DNA from: Helicobacter muridarum
Lineage (GTDB): Bacteria > Campylobacterota > Campylobacteria > Campylobacterales > Helicobacteraceae
Assembly (NCBI RefSeq): GCF_000765805.2
Contig: NZ_JRPD02000008.1
Coordinates: 16,380 to 80,379, forward strand
Length of the DNA stretch: 64,000 nucleotides
Reading direction: 5' to 3'
Under the pieces are notes generated by a model that was not told where the DNA came from, ran no database searches, and saw nothing but the letters and a program-made list of their open reading frames with translations. Of this stretch, positions 18,464-27,821 are shown one piece after another; position 1 is the first letter of the stretch, and each line of letters starts with the position of its first letter. Position numbers and translations under genes: made by a program.

Positions 18464-19120
18464 TTAGTTAAAAAAGCAAAAAGCTTTAATACCAAGTTCA
18501 CATGCTTTCTTATGCGAATCTCGAAGCTCTTGATTATTATTTGCGTTATTTGCCAAAAATGCACAAGCCCAAGCATATCCATTATCACATGAATAGCTTG
18601 CAAGATTCTTTGATGTTTTTCTATTTCTTTCAAATGTAGCATATCCCTCAAAATAAATCATAGCCAATGTCATACAATCAAATATATATTGATTGCTGCA
18701 TTTATCTGATGCTATATCATATGCCTTTTTGAATAGGTCTTTAGAGTTGGCAATTGGAATATCTGAATAACTCGAAAATATTGCAAGCTTTAAGCAGCTT
18801 CTGCTATCTTGCATTTCACATGATTTTTCAAGTAATGTTATGGCTTCTTGTCTATTTTCTTTGGAATCATATCCATAGAATCTGTCATGATATATTTCTC
18901 CTAAAACCGAGCAGTCAAATCCACCAGAATCATCGCAAATCTTTTTGGCATAATCTTTCCATTTATCTACATACCATATTCCTTCTTTTAGATTATCTAA
19001 TTCATTATACTTTTTGATTCTGTCTGCGTCTTTTATGGAGATTTGCTGCTCTATTGTTTTATTCGCGCAAGCCATAAGCATAAGACTAATATAAAAAATC
19101 ACAAAAATTTTAGTAATCAT
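18464..19120 (-). CDS. Cysteine-rich Sel1-repeat lipoprotein, Hcp-like
   Basis: Secreted or membrane-anchored protein of 218 residues. The N-terminus ISLMLMACANK looks like a lipoprotein signal with its lipidated Cys. The body holds Sel1-like helical hairpins in which pairs of cysteines recur, such as CDDSGGFDC, CEMQDSRSC, CSNQYIFDC, CDNGYAWAC and CELGIKAFC, the spacing found in Helicobacter cysteine-rich proteins (Hcp), where each pair closes a disulfide. Hcp proteins of H. pylori have been reported to bind beta-lactams and provoke immune responses; whether this one does is unknown. It stands alone between rpe and ruvB. Confidence 0.8.
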   Translation of the reverse strand: MITKIFVIFYISLMLMACANKTIEQQISIKDADRIKKYNELDNLKEGIWYVDKWKDYAKKICDDSGGFDCSVLGEIYHDRFYGYDSKENRQEAITLLEKSCEMQDSRSCLKLAIFSSYSDIPIANSKDLFKKAYDIASDKCSNQYIFDCMTLAMIYFEGYATFERNRKTSKNLASYSCDNGYAWACAFLANNANNNQELRDSHKKACELGIKAFCFFN

Positions 19121-19313
19121 TTCATTGTCCCAAAATCCAAAAAATTATATTTGTATTGATATATTTTTCTAAATATTAATAATATATTATTAATTTTGAT
19201 AGTTCGCATTAGATCTCCATTTATAAAGTTTATTTATTTTGGTTTTGATAATGTTAATTTACTGTTATTTTTGTGTTTTGCAATTTTTTTAAGCTATTAT
19301 TGCTTCTATACAC

Positions 19314-20324
19314 TTAAGAAAATAGGCTTTGTGTGTTAGTAACAGGAAATAAACTATATGTTTTATATGTAGCAATGCGCCCTCTAGCCGTTCTCTCTAC
19401 ATATCCATTCACGAGTAAATAAGGCTCAATGACTTCTTCAATGGTTCCTTCATCTTCGCTCATTGCGGCGGATAATGTATTTAATCCCATAGGCTTGCCA
19501 TTGGCATATGCTAGTAATTGTAAATATTTCAAATCCATTTCATCAAATCCTAGCTCATTCACTCCAAGCTCATTTAGGGCGTGTTTTGTGATTTTTTCAT
19601 CAATTATATTTGAATTACCCACTTCAGCAAAGTCCCTCACTCTTCTTAAAAGTCTTAATGCAATACGAGGTGTGCCTCTAGATCTGCTAGCAATCTCATT
19701 TGCACTTGTTTGTGTAATGTCATATTTTATTGTTTTACATGCTTGAGTTATGATTTTAGATAATTCATCTTTAGAGTAAAATTCAAGTTTAGCACTTATG
19801 CCAAACCTATCTCTTAGTGGATTTGATAGCATGCCAGCTCTTGTTGTAGCTCCAATTAGTGTAAATGGTTCAATAGTGATTTTTATGGTTTGTGCTCCAG
19901 CTCCTTGCCCAGCTATAATATCAAGCCGAAAGTCTTCCATAGCAGGATACAAAATTTCCTCTATAGCCGGACTTAGTCTATGTATTTCATCTATGAAGAG
20001 TATATCGCCTTTGTTTAGATTTGTTAATATAGCTGCCAAATCTCCTGCTTTTTCTATTGTTGGAGCGGCACTAACCTTAATATTAGCATTCATTTCATGA
20101 GCTATTATATAGCTTAGCGTTGTTTTGCCAAGTCCTGGCGGTCCAAAGAATAGAACATGATCTAAGCATTCGTTACGTTTTTTGCTAGCTTTTATGAAGA
20201 TTTGTAAATTCCGTTTTATTTTATCCTGTCCTATGTAGTTTTTCCAGCTTATGGGTCTAATAGTTGTTTCACCATTTTCATCTTGATTGCTCTTTGTTTG
20301 AGCAATGATTGAATGCCTTTCCAT
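19314..20324 (-). CDS. ruvB: Holliday junction branch-migration helicase RuvB
   Basis: AAA+ motor that drives Holliday-junction branch migration with RuvA. At 336 residues it is the normal length. Walker A is [16 protein letters not shown], Walker B is [10 protein letters not shown], sensor [21 protein letters not shown] and the C-terminal winged-helix RTARGRIAT are all present. ruvA is not next to it, as in other Helicobacter. Confidence 0.97.
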   Translation of the reverse strand: MERHSIIAQTKSNQDENGETTIRPISWKNYIGQDKIKRNLQIFIKASKKRNECLDHVLFFGPPGLGKTTLSYIIAHEMNANIKVSAAPTIEKAGDLAAILTNLNKGDILFIDEIHRLSPAIEEILYPAMEDFRLDIIAGQGAGAQTIKITIEPFTLIGATTRAGMLSNPLRDRFGISAKLEFYSKDELSKIITQACKTIKYDITQTSANEIASRSRGTPRIALRLLRRVRDFAEVGNSNIIDEKITKHALNELGVNELGFDEMDLKYLQLLAYANGKPMGLNTLSAAMSEDEGTIEEVIEPYLLVNGYVERTARGRIATYKTYSLFPVTNTQSLFS

Positions 20325-20489
20325 ATTTAACCTTATTCCATTATGTTATTATTGAGCCATGTGTTGTAGCATTTGATTTTAATAGAATCTATGCAGAATT
20401 GCATGCGAAATATAATTTTGGTTGTCGCTTTAATCCCAAATATGCAAGCAAGTAGCAATTAGTCAAATTAATTGGGATATATTTTTTCA

Positions 20490-21479
20490 TTAACTTTTGT
20501 CTTTATCCAGATTTTTTAATAGCCTTCTTAGTTTTACATAAAATTTCATCCATTCATCAAGCTCCATAATTGGGTGTCCACCCCATTTACTTTTTGGTGG
20601 AAGATTCTTAGATACTGCTCCACGTCCTGCTACTTGTGTGAAATCTCCAATATGCACATGTCCACCTGTGCCAACTTGTCCACCTAGCACGACATTTCTT
20701 CCCATTGTAGTAGAGCCAGCTAAGCCTACTTGAGCGACTAATAAGGAATTTTCTCCCACAATAGAATTATGTGCTACAACACAGCTATGTCCTATCTTGC
20801 TTCCTTGTTTAATCCTAGTTTCACCAAATACGGCTCGATCTATTACATTGTTTGCACCTATTTCAACTCTATCTTCTATTATTGTTTTTCCATTATGCTC
20901 AATTTTTATATGTCGACCATCGCTTGTTTGTGCATATCCAAAACCATCGCTTCCTATTATGCTTCCTGCATGTATTAAGACGTGATTGCCTATTTGACTT
21001 TCGCGATATATCACTACGTTTGGGTAGATTTTACAATACTCACCAATAATTACGTTATCGGCTATAACAACATTTGGCATAATTATTGTATGTGCTCCTA
21101 TATGAACATTGCGTCCAAGTGATACATTCGCGCCAATTTTCGCACTTTCATGAATTTGCGATTGTGTATAGTTATGGGCAATAAAATCTCCCTTTGCAAA
21201 GAGTTGCGATAATAGGGCAAATCCTAAATGTGGATTATCCACTACTATTGGTTGTATGTGACTTGGAATCTTGTCCTTAATAGATTCTTTAATTAGCACT
21301 GCTCCAGCTTTTGATTTTTGTAGGTCTTTGGCATATTGGTCTTGATTAATATAGCTTACATGATTGGGCGTGGCAAACTCTAATGGAGCTAATCCTATTA
21401 GCTCAAAATCCCTTTGCAATGGTGTTTTTACTTGTAATGATGTACCGAAAGCTTTATGCATCGCTTCTGATAATAGCAT
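20490..21479 (-). CDS. lpxD: UDP-3-O-(3-hydroxyacyl)glucosamine N-acyltransferase
   Basis: Third enzyme of lipid A synthesis; adds the second 3-hydroxyacyl chain to UDP-acyl-glucosamine. It has the N-terminal uridine-binding domain followed by a long hexapeptide-repeat beta helix (VSLGRNVHIGAHTIIMPNVV, GSDGFGYA, EIGANNVIDRAVFG) and a C-terminal helical tail. Length 329 is normal. The catalytic His is in GHSCVVAHNS. It follows ruvB on the same strand with a 165-base gap. Confidence 0.95.
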   Translation of the reverse strand: MLLSEAMHKAFGTSLQVKTPLQRDFELIGLAPLEFATPNHVSYINQDQYAKDLQKSKAGAVLIKESIKDKIPSHIQPIVVDNPHLGFALLSQLFAKGDFIAHNYTQSQIHESAKIGANVSLGRNVHIGAHTIIMPNVVIADNVIIGEYCKIYPNVVIYRESQIGNHVLIHAGSIIGSDGFGYAQTSDGRHIKIEHNGKTIIEDRVEIGANNVIDRAVFGETRIKQGSKIGHSCVVAHNSIVGENSLLVAQVGLAGSTTMGRNVVLGGQVGTGGHVHIGDFTQVAGRGAVSKNLPPKSKWGGHPIMELDEWMKFYVKLRRLLKNLDKDKS

Positions 21480-21536
21480 ACTCTCTCCTTGCTAATAAAG
21501 TATATATTATAAGCGAAAACTTTAAATGCTTATAGG

Positions 21537-22364
21537 CTATCCATTTACGACCATTTGTCTTATTATTGAGCAATCTTTTAATCCTGTTACGCCTTGTTCA
21601 ATAAAAGATTGCATTTGTTTATTGTTATATTTGTTATGATCATATGCAATTACACAAACCTCATCTCCTTCTTTTAAGAATCTAGTTTCAGCTAGGCTTG
21701 TGTAGCTAGTTGCTCCGATGGAAATTAGAATCTTGCTCGGTTGATTTGAACGTTTAATAATTTCTCTAAGATCTTCTAATACGGTATGATCTGTTTGAGT
21801 GTTAAGTTTATCTACAGTCCAATCTATGAGCTTTTTATAAAAGTAACTATAATTCACAATCTTTATATTATCACCGTATTGATGTGTTTTACCTTCAAAT
21901 ATAAGGAAAGAAGTTAAAGAATAGTTATCACAGATTCCACCGTTTTCAAATTTATCAACAGGAATCTTGTAACCGTATCCCTTTGAGCCATCAGAAAAAT
22001 TTTTCTTTTGACTAATTTTTATCGCACTTGTATCATTGCGAACAGATGTATCATTAAATGCCATAAAAAATTTTGGTAAAAGAGAAATTATTTTACCTTC
22101 TAAGTCATATGTAACATCGCATTCAAGAGCTATTTCTGGTTCTGCTTGAACATTAAGCATATTATCATTGGGTAAAATAATTTTTTGATTATCCACACAG
22201 TAGCGACCTAAAAAACTATCATCTTCTGGAATATAAAATGGAAATATTCCCTTTGGAGCACCTTCTTCGCTTTTTATGTCTTTAAAGTCATTTGCTTCGC
22301 CTGCTTGCTCTAAGTGGTTGGCAAAATTGCCTATTACTCCGAATCCTAAAAATTCTCTTTGCAT
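21537..22364 (-). CDS. Conserved protein, DUF5718-like (FAH-fold resemblance)
   Basis: A 275-residue soluble protein that I recognise as resembling the DUF5718 family found in Helicobacter relatives; no function is established to my knowledge. The segments EPEIALECDVTYD, FMAFNDTSVRN and ATSYTSLAETRFLKEGDEV recall the acidic metal-binding and C-terminal motifs of fumarylacetoacetate-hydrolase-fold enzymes, which is an inference. There is no signal peptide or membrane segment. It is 57 bases upstream of lpxD on the same strand and has an AAGGAGATA ribosome site. Confidence 0.55.
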   Translation of the reverse strand: MQREFLGFGVIGNFANHLEQAGEANDFKDIKSEEGAPKGIFPFYIPEDDSFLGRYCVDNQKIILPNDNMLNVQAEPEIALECDVTYDLEGKIISLLPKFFMAFNDTSVRNDTSAIKISQKKNFSDGSKGYGYKIPVDKFENGGICDNYSLTSFLIFEGKTHQYGDNIKIVNYSYFYKKLIDWTVDKLNTQTDHTVLEDLREIIKRSNQPSKILISIGATSYTSLAETRFLKEGDEVCVIAYDHNKYNNKQMQSFIEQGVTGLKDCSIIRQMVVNG

Positions 22365-22511
22365 AAATATCTCCTTATTTCTTAAACAATGCTAGAAGCA
22401 TGATAATTTAAGAGAATAAATTGTAGTCTATATTGACAAGAAAATATCAATTTTATACACTCAACTTTGCGTTTTTATTTTTATAGTTACTTATTGTAAC
22501 TTTTATTTAAT

Positions 22512-23093
22512 TTATTTTATTCTATTGTTTCTAAAGATTGTTTTACTATGTAGATTGTAAATTTCTGGTTTGGAATCTATTTTTTGTGATCTAAGCCTAT
22601 CTAGTTGCTTATGATGATTAATAATCATATTTCTAATCCTCTCAAATTGACTGTGCAATTTTTTATTTGTTGCATGGTTAATGAATGTGCCATAAGCAGG
22701 TTCTTTGATTTTTGGATTAGTAATTTCTATAATGTCGTGCAATCTTGCATGCCGCTTTGCTACGAATCCTTGCATTGATTTACAATCCTCAAGCCTCATT
22801 TTTTTCTTAAGCATACAGTTACTCCAAATCATCTCATATATTTTTTTTGCGTGATATTTATTAAATTCTATACATGCAGCTTGAGAGTTAAAACCAAAAG
22901 CAATTTGATTTGCATGGATTTTAGATCGCATAATAATTGTTAAGTGATGCCTAAGGTTTGATGGCAGGAAGATTCTAAGCTGGTTTAGAATATAGGAATC
23001 CACAATAGAATTAGCAAACTCTGGTGAAGTAAATTGTCTATTAATTAGTTGTTTGCTAAAATCAGAAGTAAAAATTTCTTTAAAGGTTTTCAT
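22512..23093 (-). CDS. DUF721/DciA-like protein (tentative)
   Basis: Basic protein of 193 residues from the ATG at 23093 (MKTFKEIF). Residues ~10-100 (ILNQLRIFLPSNLRHHLTII, IAFGFNSQAACIEFNK) recall the DUF721 fold, whose DciA members load the replicative helicase; similarity is weak by eye. The C-terminal ~90 residues are Arg/Lys/His-rich and probably disordered or nucleic-acid binding. The frame is open upstream to 23207, but 23093 gives the recognisable N-terminus; neither start has a clear ribosome site. Its start codon overlaps that of a small gene on the other strand. Confidence 0.45.
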   Translation of the reverse strand: MKTFKEIFTSDFSKQLINRQFTSPEFANSIVDSYILNQLRIFLPSNLRHHLTIIMRSKIHANQIAFGFNSQAACIEFNKYHAKKIYEMIWSNCMLKKKMRLEDCKSMQGFVAKRHARLHDIIEITNPKIKEPAYGTFINHATNKKLHSQFERIRNMIINHHKQLDRLRSQKIDSKPEIYNLHSKTIFRNNRIK

Positions 23094-23217
23094 GATGAGA
23101 ATATTAGCACAATTTTTTGTTTTAACCCTTAGCATATTCTTGTTTTGTGGTTGCGGATATAAGAAGGATCCGTTTTGGGATAAACCAGAAAAGCCAGATG
23201 AATACATACTTCCTTAA
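23092..23217 (+). CDS. Very small lipoprotein, LptM/YifL-like
   Basis: A 41-residue protein with a short hydrophobic signal (LAQFFVLTLSIFLF), then CGCGYKKDPFW and a Pro/acidic tail ending YILP. The pattern Cys-Gly-x-Lys-x-x-x-Phe followed by Pro is that of LptM (YifL), a tiny outer-membrane lipoprotein that assists the LptD/LptE lipopolysaccharide translocon. In relatives such genes often sit near lysA; here it is isolated. ATG (or the ATG one codon later) follows AAAGG. Its first two bases overlap the opposite-strand start of the DUF721-like gene. Confidence 0.6.
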   Translation: MMRILAQFFVLTLSIFLFCGCGYKKDPFWDKPEKPDEYILP

Positions 23218-23367
23218 ATTTATATATAAAATTCTATTTGTGATTTGTAATTATTGGTATTTATGATGTTTACTTGATTGTGGTGTTGCATCAATTATGT
23301 TGTTACTTGTTTATTTGAAGCTTAGCTAAGATAAAAGATATACTTTAATTTATATTTTGTAATATAC

Positions 23368-24096
23368 CTATTTAGATTCTGTATTTACTTTTTTAGTGTC
23401 ATCATTTGGAACTTTTGAGATTTGTAAAATCTTTAATATTTGTTCATTTGCCTTAAAGCTTGCTTGGAATTCAACCCTGCGAGATAACTCATCGCTTGTT
23501 AATGGCTTTGCAAAACTCACTCCATTTGCTCGTAGCAACTTAATCAGCCATTCTTGCTTATCGCTAATTCCAGATAAAGAGAAGCAATATTTTAGCACTT
23601 GAAATGCTCTTTCTTGGCTTAATTCGGCATTGCCTAGATAACGTCTTTCTAGGGATTGTGCGCCTTCCCAGTCCTTTGATGTATGTCCTTCTATGCGAAT
23701 TTCCTCTATAAAGTCACGATATTTATCGCCATATAGAATCTTTATGTATCGTGGAAAAAAGTCATTTAGTATTTTTTGGAATCTCTGTTTTACTCTTTTT
23801 TGCCCCACATCAAATAGAATGTCTTGCTTTTGAAATCTTATTGTCGTGTCTTCTTCAATAAATGCATCCCATTTATCTAAATCCTTTCCAAATTCTTGCA
23901 TCAAATCCTTATATAGCTCATTTTGTAGATTGGAATAGTTTTGTGCTAGGTCTCTTATCTTGTCGTTTTGAATCTCTAATTGCTTTTTTTCATTCTCTAG
24001 TGTTACCATGAATGCAATTGTGATCATGACAAATATCATCATAACCCCAGACATCATATCTGAAATGCTAATCCAATGACTGCTTTTATCTTCCAT
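23368..24096 (-). CDS. ZorB/MotB-like OmpA-domain stator protein
   Basis: A 242-residue inner-membrane protein. A single membrane helix (residues ~14-32, MSGVMMIFVMITIAFMV) follows WISISD, in which D13 occupies the place of the ion-carrying Asp of MotB/ZorB. A coiled linker (35-75) leads to a C-terminal OmpA-like peptidoglycan-binding domain with RIEGHTS (134-140) and ELSQERAFQVLKY (158-170). The arrangement and length fit ZorB of Zorya anti-phage systems better than flagellar MotB. It starts 27 bases after the stop of the ExbB/ZorA-like gene and surely pairs with it. No other Zorya gene follows. Confidence 0.75.
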   Translation of the reverse strand: MEDKSSHWISISDMMSGVMMIFVMITIAFMVTLENEKKQLEIQNDKIRDLAQNYSNLQNELYKDLMQEFGKDLDKWDAFIEEDTTIRFQKQDILFDVGQKRVKQRFQKILNDFFPRYIKILYGDKYRDFIEEIRIEGHTSKDWEGAQSLERRYLGNAELSQERAFQVLKYCFSLSGISDKQEWLIKLLRANGVSFAKPLTSDELSRRVEFQASFKANEQILKILQISKVPNDDTKKVNTESK

Positions 24097-24123
24097 TTAT
24101 ACTCTTATTGTGAATATTTAATC

Positions 24124-27100
24124 TTATTGTGCACCCATAATATCTCTTACGCGTTTCAAAAACCATTCATAGTTATTTGCAAAACTTTTTGTCATTTTTT
24201 CTAATTTTGAATCTAATGTTTCCAAATTGTTGCCTAGATTTTCTTGGAGATTGGCACTTTGCTTTACTAATATTTCTATATTGTCCTTGAAATGATATAC
24301 CACATCATCTAAAGCTGCCTTTTGATTATTAAATAGATTTACATTTGAGTTAGCTAAAGTACTAATATTTTCTTTGATAGCTGTCATCGCATTATTCATC
24401 TCAAGTGTAGCATCTTTTTGATTCTTAATATTGCTTTGCATGCTAGCTTGCATTAGCTTTATATATTGTATGCACAGATTTCTAAAGTATGTGTTTAATC
24501 CGTCTACATTATTTTTTGACATTGATTCAAAAGTCTGAATACTTTGCGTAAAATCTACAATGCTTTTATCAAGGGATTCTATTGCTCCTTGATGTTTTTG
24601 CATAATAGAATTAATTTGGTTTTGCAGTTTTTCATTTATCGATTCAATATGATTTGTTATTCCTTCTTGATATTTTTGCATAATATTGCTATTTTCATTT
24701 AATGTGACTTCATATAAGTTTTGATTTTCCTTATAGAAGTTGCCCATTTCCTCATATAAATCTCTAGTTTGTTTAGTTAAGCTGCTAGTTATTTCTTCAC
24801 AACTCTTTTGTACATTTTGACTTGTCATCTGAAAGCTAGTTTTCATTAAGTCAAGATTCCCATTTAGATTATCATAGAACTTAGCTCCATTTTGCTCTAG
24901 ATTTTGCATGATTGTTTTTTGTTCTTGTATTGCTTTTTCTAGCCTTTCCTCATGTATCTTATTGCTTTGGTTATTAATATTATCTATCATTTGGGTTAGT
25001 TCTTGGAATCGATGTTGAATATCTAGTGTATTTTTGTTTAAGTTATTGTTTAGAGATTGTGCATTTTTTCCAATTGATTCCATGATTGAATTGGTATTTT
25101 CTGAAAATTTTGTATAACTTGTATGTAAATGTGAATCGATTTTATTTTGTGATTCTATGAGGGCATTTGAAATATTCACAGCTTGAGAGTTTAGGCTGCG
25201 AACTATTAGAGTATTATCTTTTTCTAGCATTTCAGATAGGTTAATATAGTTGTGTTCTAGCATCTTATTGAATTTACCTAGCATTTGTTGTAGATTTGTA
25301 TCTAGAGATGTGCTTTGTGTTTGCAAAAACTCATGCAATATATCACCTTTTTGCGTTAGGTTATCGCGAAGTGTTTGGGCTTGTATGTTTAGATTTTCTT
25401 GCAGTGTATTGTTTTGGCTTTGCATACTTTGGGTTAGATTTTGAGCTTGAGTTATAAGGAAAGAATCTAGCTCTTTTGTATGATTCTCAAACGCTTGTTG
25501 CAACTTTTCGTATTGTCCTTGCAATAAATTTTTTAGATTATCTTGCGTAGTTTGAAAGTAACTTTGAGAATCTCTCATTACATTAGTAATAGATTCTGAG
25601 AGTAGATTATGTTGAGTTTCAAGATTAGTCCTTATTGTTTCTAGCATTGATTTAGTATTGTCTTTCATCATACTTATCTCATTTTGGAGATTTTCATTGG
25701 TGAGTTTTAGGTTTGATTTTATATCTTCTTTATATGCTAATTGCAAATTTTCAAGATTATCTATCGTTCTTTGTGTGGTTTGCGAATTCGTAGATTCTAT
25801 TTTCTCTAGTGCTACGCTATGGATCTTTTCTAGGTTACTTATATTTAGTTCTTGAGATTTTATTAAGAATTCTTTTGTTTGGTTGGTATTTTCTTGCATT
25901 GTTTTTATAGCACTTTCTTGCATTAATGATAAATTTTGAATATGTGATTTAGCTAGCTTATTTTGAGATTCTATATTGTGTTCTAAACCTTTTGTGCTTT
26001 CAGCAATATATGTTTCTATGTTTTCTTGTTGTTTTTGCAAGGCTAGGGAAGACATTTCTAGAATCTTTTCTTGAAGATTGTTATAGTCTTTGCTAATTAT
26101 AGATTGAAAATTTTCACATAAATTCTCTATATTGTTGTTTATCATATTGTGATTACTGGTTATAGATTCTTGAATTTGGCTATGTATCATGCTAATTTTG
26201 CCTTGTAAATCGTCTAAACATTCTTTTGTGAAATCCTTGAAATTCTGTGTATTGTTTTGCAAAGACTTATCAAATGTTTCCATAGTTTGGGAGAGATTCT
26301 TATCTAGTATATGGAATTTTTCATCATATAGTTCGTTTGATTTTTGCTGTATGTTTTGCATTGATTCTAAGCTCTTTTGAGTGCTATTATATAGCTTTTC
26401 TAACATGGAATCAGCACCCTGTTTAAACTCTCTGTTAAGTGATACTAATGATTTGCCACTTTCTTCTAAATTTTGCTTAACCTGCCTTGTTATCTCATCT
26501 GTGCAAGCTGTGGTTTGCTGGAAAGATTTTTCAATCTTCTCATTTGTGGACTCAAAAATATTTTCAATTTTAATATAAGAATCTTGCAAATAGTTCAATA
26601 TATCTTGATTTTGCAATACTAGCTTAGAGTTGCTTTGATTTAGTCTATCTAAGTTGTCCTCGAAGAATGCTAAGATTTTATTTTGATATTGCGTTAAATA
26701 TTCATGCAGTTCATCTTTAGATTTGGATAAAGAAGATATAAAACTTTTTGAATATTCTAGTGCCTCTAGACTAGAATCTTTTAGACTTGCTACTGATTTT
26801 AACTTTTCTTCTAGGCTAGATTCTAGGATTAGTAGATTTTCTAGAGCTTGTTTTAGTTGTTGTTGCAAGTCTCTATTTTGGTTACTGTATTCTTTCATTT
26901 CTTCTAGGTGAAGTTTATTTGTTAGAATAGATTCTGTGCTTTGCTCCATTGCTGTCTTAGCACCTTCCAAAGTTTGCTGTATGTTGATTAAGAATTGTGT
27001 ATTTTTATCAATATATTCTTTGTAGTTCTCCTGCCATTGTAAGATATTTTTTGTGGCATAATTTAGTTCCTTGAAATTCTCTCCAAACTGTTCTTTTAAG

Positions 27101-27672
27101 TTATTATTGAAGTCGCTAATAACAATCTCTAATGCTTTAATAAGCTCTTTACTAGCACCTAGGGCTAAAGTTTCTAATGCCTTGTGCAGCGAGCTATCAA
27201 CGTCTTTCATCATTGCTTTTATATCTGATTTGAAGCTATCTTGTTTATTAATGTTATCTTGCAAGGTTTCTAGAATTGGGTTTAATTTATTTAGCTCTTT
27301 CAGATGTATTAGCTCATCAAATTTTAGTGTTTGATTGGCTATAAATTCTAATGATGCTTCTTCTTCTTTGCTAGTTTGCTTGCCTTTTTGATATATGCTT
27401 AATGCTATTGATAGCCCCATGCCTATTATTGATGTATAAAATGCTGTCTTTAAGCCATTTAGTAGGGTAGGAACAGATTCTAACAAGTTTCTTGTATCAA
27501 ATCCTAGCAATCCAATGAAAATTCCTACAAATGTCCCGAGTATCCCAATACTCATAATAAGCGATTTGAAGTCTTTGTGGTTGCCCTTTCTAAAACTTTG
27601 TAAATCCCAAGTACATAGGGCTAGCATAAGAATCGTAAAAATTATATTGACAATCATTTTATTATTTCTCAC
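24124..27672 (-). CDS. ZorA-like MotA/ExbB proton-channel protein with giant coiled-coil tail
   Basis: A 1,182-residue protein: three membrane helices at about 6-22, 37-58 (SLIMSIGILGTFVGIFIGLL) and 70-94 (LLNGLKTAFYTSIIGMGLSI), typical of MotA/TolQ/ExbB channels and close to ZorA. The remaining ~1,080 residues are almost entirely Gln/Asn/Lys/Glu-rich heptad-like coiled coil with recurring NLQxxL, MQENTNQ and SLQNN segments and no enzymatic domain. ZorA tails are known to form a long cytoplasmic rod; this tail is longer than I would expect. Start GTG at 27672 or, equally plausible, ATG at 27657. It forms an operon with the ZorB-like gene downstream. Confidence 0.75.
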   Translation of the reverse strand: MRNNKMIVNIIFTILMLALCTWDLQSFRKGNHKDFKSLIMSIGILGTFVGIFIGLLGFDTRNLLESVPTLLNGLKTAFYTSIIGMGLSIALSIYQKGKQTSKEEEASLEFIANQTLKFDELIHLKELNKLNPILETLQDNINKQDSFKSDIKAMMKDVDSSLHKALETLALGASKELIKALEIVISDFNNNLKEQFGENFKELNYATKNILQWQENYKEYIDKNTQFLINIQQTLEGAKTAMEQSTESILTNKLHLEEMKEYSNQNRDLQQQLKQALENLLILESSLEEKLKSVASLKDSSLEALEYSKSFISSLSKSKDELHEYLTQYQNKILAFFEDNLDRLNQSNSKLVLQNQDILNYLQDSYIKIENIFESTNEKIEKSFQQTTACTDEITRQVKQNLEESGKSLVSLNREFKQGADSMLEKLYNSTQKSLESMQNIQQKSNELYDEKFHILDKNLSQTMETFDKSLQNNTQNFKDFTKECLDDLQGKISMIHSQIQESITSNHNMINNNIENLCENFQSIISKDYNNLQEKILEMSSLALQKQQENIETYIAESTKGLEHNIESQNKLAKSHIQNLSLMQESAIKTMQENTNQTKEFLIKSQELNISNLEKIHSVALEKIESTNSQTTQRTIDNLENLQLAYKEDIKSNLKLTNENLQNEISMMKDNTKSMLETIRTNLETQHNLLSESITNVMRDSQSYFQTTQDNLKNLLQGQYEKLQQAFENHTKELDSFLITQAQNLTQSMQSQNNTLQENLNIQAQTLRDNLTQKGDILHEFLQTQSTSLDTNLQQMLGKFNKMLEHNYINLSEMLEKDNTLIVRSLNSQAVNISNALIESQNKIDSHLHTSYTKFSENTNSIMESIGKNAQSLNNNLNKNTLDIQHRFQELTQMIDNINNQSNKIHEERLEKAIQEQKTIMQNLEQNGAKFYDNLNGNLDLMKTSFQMTSQNVQKSCEEITSSLTKQTRDLYEEMGNFYKENQNLYEVTLNENSNIMQKYQEGITNHIESINEKLQNQINSIMQKHQGAIESLDKSIVDFTQSIQTFESMSKNNVDGLNTYFRNLCIQYIKLMQASMQSNIKNQKDATLEMNNAMTAIKENISTLANSNVNLFNNQKAALDDVVYHFKDNIEILVKQSANLQENLGNNLETLDSKLEKMTKSFANNYEWFLKRVRDIMGAQ

Positions 27673-27784
27673 TTAAGCAAAGAAAATTTCAGCTCACATT
27701 GTAACATGTTTTAGTGAGATTATTTATTATGTATGATTTTTGGCTATTGGTTTAATATACTTGAAAAAGTGTGCAGAAATGCTA

Positions 27785-27793
27785 TGTTATAAT
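27785..27793 (+). promoter_or_regulatory. Extended -10 promoter of pyrD
   Basis: TGT plus TATAAT is a perfect extended -10, 29 bases before the chosen pyrD start. Because it lies inside the longer possible frame (from 27771), it argues for the later start at 27822. Confidence 0.65.
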
Positions 27794-27821
27794 AACAGAA
27801 TTTTTTATATCAAGGATTTTT

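Noticed and set aside
27071..27334. Plus-strand open frame inside the ZorA-like gene
   Set aside because: It is one of many antisense frames created by the biased codon use of the coiled coil; no ribosome site, no recognisable protein.
23368..27672. Flagellar stator motA/motB
   Set aside because: The channel protein has three rather than four membrane helices and a ~1,080-residue coiled tail, and the partner resembles ZorB in its WISISD start and length; neither fits flagellar MotAB.
23368..27672. Complete Zorya defence system
   Set aside because: No ZorC/ZorD helicase or ZorE nuclease gene lies on either side, so only a ZorAB-like pair can be claimed.
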